A stretch of 8,727 nucleotides of DNA, taken from Bacteroidota bacterium. GTDB lineage: Bacteria; Bacteroidota; Bacteroidia; Flavobacteriales; Weeksellaceae. The notes beneath the pieces were generated by a model, which was given only the letters and a program-made list of their open reading frames with translations, ran no database searches and was not told the DNA's origin. Below, piece by piece: positions 6,154 through 8,727 of this stretch (position 1 is its first letter; each line of letters opens with the position of its first letter). The DNA is taken from NCBI GenBank assembly GCA_023433225.1, contig JAEZDQ010000177.1:1-8727 (forward strand), written 5' to 3'. A program made the position numbers and the translations under genes.

Positions 6154-7302
6154 ATGTCGCTACAGAAATTCACCAATCTGATCCGCACCCCACAAGAATC
6201 GAAAGAAGTGCTTTCCCATACATCGGATTTAAGGGGAAAAGTAGTCCAAAATCTGCGATTTATAGATGAAGCTGTCGATTGGAAAGGTTTGAACACCAAG
6301 GGAACGACTTTTCTGGGGTGTGAATTCAGGAAAGGAGATGCCGTACACCTGATCAGTAACGGTGCCATCGTTTATCCGAAATTCAGTGAATTCCCATACA
6401 ATCCGCACCGAATCGGGCTTTACACTTGGCAAGAACTGATGAATCCTGCGTCCTTACGTTTAAATGAAACGGCCGATTTTCAAATATACAACCACTTCAT
6501 CAAAAGCAAATACAACCCACCGATGGATGAAGCCATGGCCCAACGGCTCCATGATTACGCCATAGATGTCGCATTGCGGAGCATCATCGAATACGACGAA
6601 TGGGGCATGACCAAAAAGAAAATCGTAGGATTCATGGGTGGACATGCCACCAAAAGAGGGTCGGAATATTATGTAAAAGTGGCGTTCGCCGCCAAACGCC
6701 TTTCGGAAAAAGGCTATTTCGTGGCCACCGGTGGCGGCCCCGGTGTGATGGAAGCCGCAAACCTGGGCGCGTATTTCGGCAAACACACGGACGATGAACT
6801 TTTGGATGCCATCGAAATTTTGACCGATTTGAAGTTTCAGGGTGATGATTTTCGGGATTACTTTGCCTTGAATTATTTTGAACAGGCCAAAAAAGTATTG
6901 GAAAAATACCCAATTGGAGAAGAAAACCTCGCGATTCCCACTTGGTTTTACGGACATGAACCTTCCAATTTATTCGCATCCCAAATTGCCAAATATTTCT
7001 CGAACAGCATTCGGGAAGACACTTTATTGGCCATTTGCCTATACGGGATTATCTATGCGCCGGGAAGTGCAGGTACTACCCAAGAGATCTTTCAAGAAGC
7101 AGCACAAAACCATTACGGGACTTTCGGTTACTACAGCCCGATGATTTTTTTGGGTAAAAAGAGATACATAGAGGACACGGCGCTGTATTCCGTGCTTCAC
7201 CAATTGGCAGTAGGAATGCCCTATAAGGAATTGCTTTACCTGACCGATGATCCGGAACTGGCAGTAGATTTTATAGAATCCCATCCACCGATAAAAGTAT
7301 AA
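6154..7302 (+). CDS. LOG-family protein (PpnN-like nucleotide 5'-monophosphate nucleosidase)
   Basis: This 382-residue protein has a Rossmann-type LOG (lysine decarboxylase-like) domain in its C-terminal two thirds. Key motifs are 'VGFMGGHATKRGSEYY', the TGGGPGVMEAAN turn with G193-G-G-P-G197 and E200, and the P303-G-S-A-G-T-T-Q-E311 motif, which corresponds to PGGxGTxxE. LOG proteins hydrolyse the N-glycosidic bond of nucleoside monophosphates. The longer ones with an N-terminal extension, such as E. coli PpnN, act in purine nucleotide turnover, while short ones activate cytokinins in plant-associated organisms. Here the N-terminal region of about 130 residues and the overall length favour the PpnN-like group, though it is shorter than E. 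coli PpnN. In the signature the second glycine is serine (S305). The start is the ATG at 6154 (MSLQKFTNL); an in-frame TTG at 6136 has little support. The gene is divergent from tyrS and followed immediately by the tRNA-fMet promoter. Confidence 0.85.
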   Translation: MSLQKFTNLIRTPQESKEVLSHTSDLRGKVVQNLRFIDEAVDWKGLNTKGTTFLGCEFRKGDAVHLISNGAIVYPKFSEFPYNPHRIGLYTWQELMNPASLRLNETADFQIYNHFIKSKYNPPMDEAMAQRLHDYAIDVALRSIIEYDEWGMTKKKIVGFMGGHATKRGSEYYVKVAFAAKRLSEKGYFVATGGGPGVMEAANLGAYFGKHTDDELLDAIEILTDLKFQGDDFRDYFALNYFEQAKKVLEKYPIGEENLAIPTWFYGHEPSNLFASQIAKYFSNSIREDTLLAICLYGIIYAPGSAGTTQEIFQEAAQNHYGTFGYYSPMIFLGKKRYIEDTALYSVLHQLAVGMPYKELLYLTDDPELAVDFIESHPPIKV

Positions 7303-7304
7303 AG

Positions 7305-7336
7305 TTTTGTGGGATTAATTAATTGTTGTATATTTG
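7305..7336 (+). promoter_or_regulatory. tRNA-fMet promoter
   Basis: TTTTG (7305-7309) and TATATTTG (7329-7336) are separated by 19 bases, matching the -33 TTG and -7 TAnnTTTG elements of Bacteroidota. The -7 ends ten bases before the first tRNA base. This is the best-formed promoter in the window. Confidence 0.8.
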
Positions 7337-7346
7337 CAGTCTAAAT

Positions 7347-7419
<73 letters not shown>

Positions 7420-7430
7420 CAGGAAAAAGA

Positions 7431-7462
7431 CTCCTTGGTTTGTTAAAGCCAAGGAGTTTTTT
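7431..7462 (+). terminator. Rho-independent terminator of tRNA-fMet
   Basis: CTCCTTGGTTT (7431-7441) pairs with AAGCCAAGGAG (7446-7456) through 11 pairs, including one T-G wobble, around the 4-base loop GTTA. Six T follow at 7457-7462. Confidence 0.92.
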
Positions 7463-7470
7463 ATTAAGGA

Positions 7471-7530
7471 CATATGGGAGAGCTCATATCCGCCGCGACG
7501 AACACACGGTTCGAGTCCTGTTCTCTTTAT
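7471..7530 (+). pseudogene. Degenerate partial copy of a tRNA (T-arm and D-arm remnants)
   Basis: The 16 bases GGTTCGAGTCCTGTTC at 7508-7523 repeat exactly the T-arm and first acceptor bases of tRNA-fMet (7398-7413), preceded in both by a related CACA sequence. An AGCTC at 7481-7485 stands 27 bases before the shared block, against 31 in the intact tRNA, and GGGAGAG can pair loosely with CTCTTT at the end. The middle has no recognisable anticodon arm and the T-stem 5' side is imperfect. It is therefore read as a decayed tRNA or a tRNA-derived attachment-site relic, not a working gene. The intact tRNA's terminator lies between the two copies. Confidence 0.45.
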
Positions 7531-7545
7531 TTCAAAAAACTATGG

Positions 7546-8337
7546 TTAGTCCCGCCATTCATCGGGAATCCTGCAAACCGGGATCGGCACCATTTTATGG
7601 AGATTGGCCTGGTGGCGTTTTTCGTAGATTTCAAAAACCTCCCGTTCGCGATTGGTAAACTCTTGGGTGGATTGTCCACGTTCGACAGCTTTCATCGCCC
7701 ATTCCAATTCAGCGTAAGTTGCGCCCAACTGGTCTTCATCGGTGCGGTTGTCCCCAAATAAACCATCTGTGGGAGCGGCTTTTTGAATCTCATTATGAAT
7801 CCCTAAATAGGCCGCAATTTCATAAATCTCAGATTTCATCAAATCTGCAATCGGGCTGATGTCCACGCCGCCGTCACCGTATTTGGTAAAAAACCCGACG
7901 CCGAAATCTTCTACTTTGTTTCCGGTTCCGGCTACAAGGTATTGGTTCATTCCGGCATAATAATAAAGCGTAGCCATCCGAAGCCGCGCCCGGGTATTGG
8001 CCAAAGATAAATGATAGGAATGCTCATTATCAGATTTTTCCACAACCGAAATAAATTCGTCATAAACCGTGGTGAGGTTGACCGTTTTTCCATCCACTTT
8101 TTCAAATGCTGACTTTAACCAATTGATGTGAGCCAATGCCCTTTGCACTTGGTTTTCAGCCTGATGAATAGGCATCTCCAAACACAGAATAGGAAACCCG
8201 GTTTGCGCGCAAAGGGTGGAGACGACCGCAGAATCAATCCCGCCGGAAATGCCCACGACAAAGCCTTTTTGACCGGATTTTTTTACATATTCCGATAACC
8301 AACCGACGATGTGGTTTATGATTTTTTCGGTCTGCAT
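7546..8337 (-). CDS. nadE: NAD(+) synthetase, ammonia-dependent
   Basis: This 263-residue enzyme catalyses the last step of NAD synthesis, ATP-dependent amidation of deamido-NAD (nicotinic acid adenine dinucleotide). The N-type ATP pyrophosphatase P-loop is S31-G-G-I-D-S36 in FVVGISGGIDSAV. Other family blocks are 'NTRARLRMATLYYYA', 'LVAGTGNKVEDFGVGFFTKYG', 'GVDISPIADLMKSEIY' and 'KAAPTDGLF' followed by DEDQLGATY. There is no N-terminal nitrilase/glutaminase domain, so it is the short NH3-using form rather than the glutamine-dependent one. The length is close to E. coli NadE. The ATG at 8337 gives a normal N-terminus and follows a good -7 element. It is convergent with the tRNA-fMet unit and divergent from gldB, an arrangement I recall from other Bacteroidota genomes, though I cannot verify it here. 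Confidence 0.96.
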   Translation of the reverse strand: MQTEKIINHIVGWLSEYVKKSGQKGFVVGISGGIDSAVVSTLCAQTGFPILCLEMPIHQAENQVQRALAHINWLKSAFEKVDGKTVNLTTVYDEFISVVEKSDNEHSYHLSLANTRARLRMATLYYYAGMNQYLVAGTGNKVEDFGVGFFTKYGDGGVDISPIADLMKSEIYEIAAYLGIHNEIQKAAPTDGLFGDNRTDEDQLGATYAELEWAMKAVERGQSTQEFTNREREVFEIYEKRHQANLHKMVPIPVCRIPDEWRD

Positions 8338-8366
8338 TATATGATTAAATTTGTACGTTGATTATC

Positions 8367-8374
8367 CAAAGGTA
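8367..8374 (-). promoter_or_regulatory. nadE promoter, -7 element TACCTTTG
   Basis: On the minus strand TACCTTTG matches TAnnTTTG exactly, 29 bases upstream of the nadE ATG. The -33 region is not obvious. It lies in the 84-base divergent gap shared with gldB. Confidence 0.6.
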
Positions 8375-8391
8375 AGGAATTGTCAAATCAC

Positions 8392-8399
8392 TCGCTTTG
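8392..8399 (+). promoter_or_regulatory. Possible gldB promoter
   Basis: TCGCTTTG matches seven of eight positions of TAnnTTTG (the usual A is C), 22 bases before the gldB ATG. No -33 TTG stands at the expected spacing, so this is a weak call. Confidence 0.3.
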
Positions 8400-8421
8400 G
8401 GGAATATTTAAAACGAAAGAA

Positions 8422-8727
8422 ATGAAAGCAAATAATGGGCTGCTTGCCCTGATGGTCATACTGTTGGTTTCCTGCGGAAAGGAAAACCGATGGGACGTTG
8501 AACTGCCGGAAGAAAAGGTGAAGTTGGAATTTACCGATATCAGCAAGGACTTTTTCAATACCGAAATCCCTTTGGCTGAAGTGCAAGCGAAATACCCTTT
8601 CTTTTTTTTAGATACGGTTTCAAACCAAATCTGGGAAGCCCAGCGAAAACATCCTTTTGAAAGGGCTGTTTACGATACGGTCGTGAAAGTTTTCCGAGAA
8701 TACGGCAAAACCCACGAGGAACTATCG
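8422..8727 (+). CDS. gldB: Gliding motility lipoprotein GldB, N-terminal part (partial at right edge)
   Basis: The first 102 codons are present; the gene continues beyond the window. The product begins with a lipoprotein signal peptide (MKANNGLLALMVILLVSC) with lipobox L15-V-S-C18, so the mature protein would carry lipid on Cys18 in the envelope. The following segment 'VKLEFTDISKDFFNTEI' and KYPFFFLDTVSNQIWE fit the conserved opening of GldB, a Bacteroidota lipoprotein required for gliding and, in Flavobacterium, linked to T9SS-dependent motility. The assignment rests on this pattern and the nadE neighbour. gldC would be expected just downstream, but lies outside the window. No Shine-Dalgarno is seen; the leader is A-rich (AAAACGAAAGAA). 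GldB is also found in non-gliding relatives, so motility cannot be concluded from this gene alone. Confidence 0.85.
   Translation, partial: MKANNGLLALMVILLVSCGKENRWDVELPEEKVKLEFTDISKDFFNTEIPLAEVQAKYPFFFLDTVSNQIWEAQRKHPFERAVYDTVVKVFREYGKTHEELS

Noticed and set aside
6460..6957. Long antisense open frame (165 codons) opposite the LOG gene
   Set aside because: It lies wholly inside a well-supported gene on the other strand, shows no recognisable domain, and arises from the codon bias of the real gene.
7440..7761. Two open frames (+) across the terminator, tRNA-like remnant and nadE 3' end
   Set aside because: They start in the terminator or the tRNA remnant and run antisense through conserved nadE codons; no protein family is suggested.

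Overview
This window looks like a chromosomal segment of a Bacteroidota bacterium, most likely of class Flavobacteriia. The evidence is a gliding-motility lipoprotein gene (gldB), an HU protein of the Bacteroidetes 'HIG' type, a secreted protein ending in what looks like a type IX secretion (T9SS) sorting domain, promoters of the TAnnTTTG type, and an almost complete lack of Shine-Dalgarno sequences. I cannot name the genus.

Layout from left to right. (1) The 3' part of an integral-membrane glycosyltransferase of the ArnT/PMT type, cut by the left edge (2-949, +). (2) metG, methionyl-tRNA synthetase with a C-terminal tRNA-binding domain (1071-3107, +). (3) A 203-bp gap holding three tandem 22-bp repeats and the HU promoter. 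(4) An HU-family DNA-binding protein with a strong terminator (3311-3694, +). (5) A markedly AT-rich gene for a secreted, cysteine-containing, probably T9SS-exported protein of unknown function (3822-4703, +). (6) tyrS, tyrosyl-tRNA synthetase (4746-6041, -), convergent with gene 5 across a 15-bp bidirectional hairpin that contains the tyrS stop codon. (7) A LOG-family (PpnN-like) nucleotide-hydrolase-type protein, divergent from tyrS (6154-7302, +). (8) The initiator tRNA-fMet gene with promoter and terminator (7347-7419, +), followed by a partial copy of the tRNA 3' half. (9) nadE, ammonia-dependent NAD synthetase (7546-8337, -). (10) The 5' part of gldB, divergent from nadE and cut by the right edge (8422-8727, +).

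Functionally this is mostly housekeeping: three translation genes (metG, tyrS, initiator tRNA), NAD synthesis, a nucleoid protein and envelope functions. metG and tyrS share an identical 21-base promoter-plus-leader stretch, which may reflect common control. The accessory-looking part is the AT-rich secreted protein gene, framed by terminators between HU and tyrS. I found no convincing new multi-gene system. The points most worth a second look are the shared metG/tyrS promoter-leader, the 22-bp tandem repeats, the duplicated tRNA fragment after tRNA-fMet, and the secreted orphan gene whose 3' end meets an unusual tyrS C-terminus.
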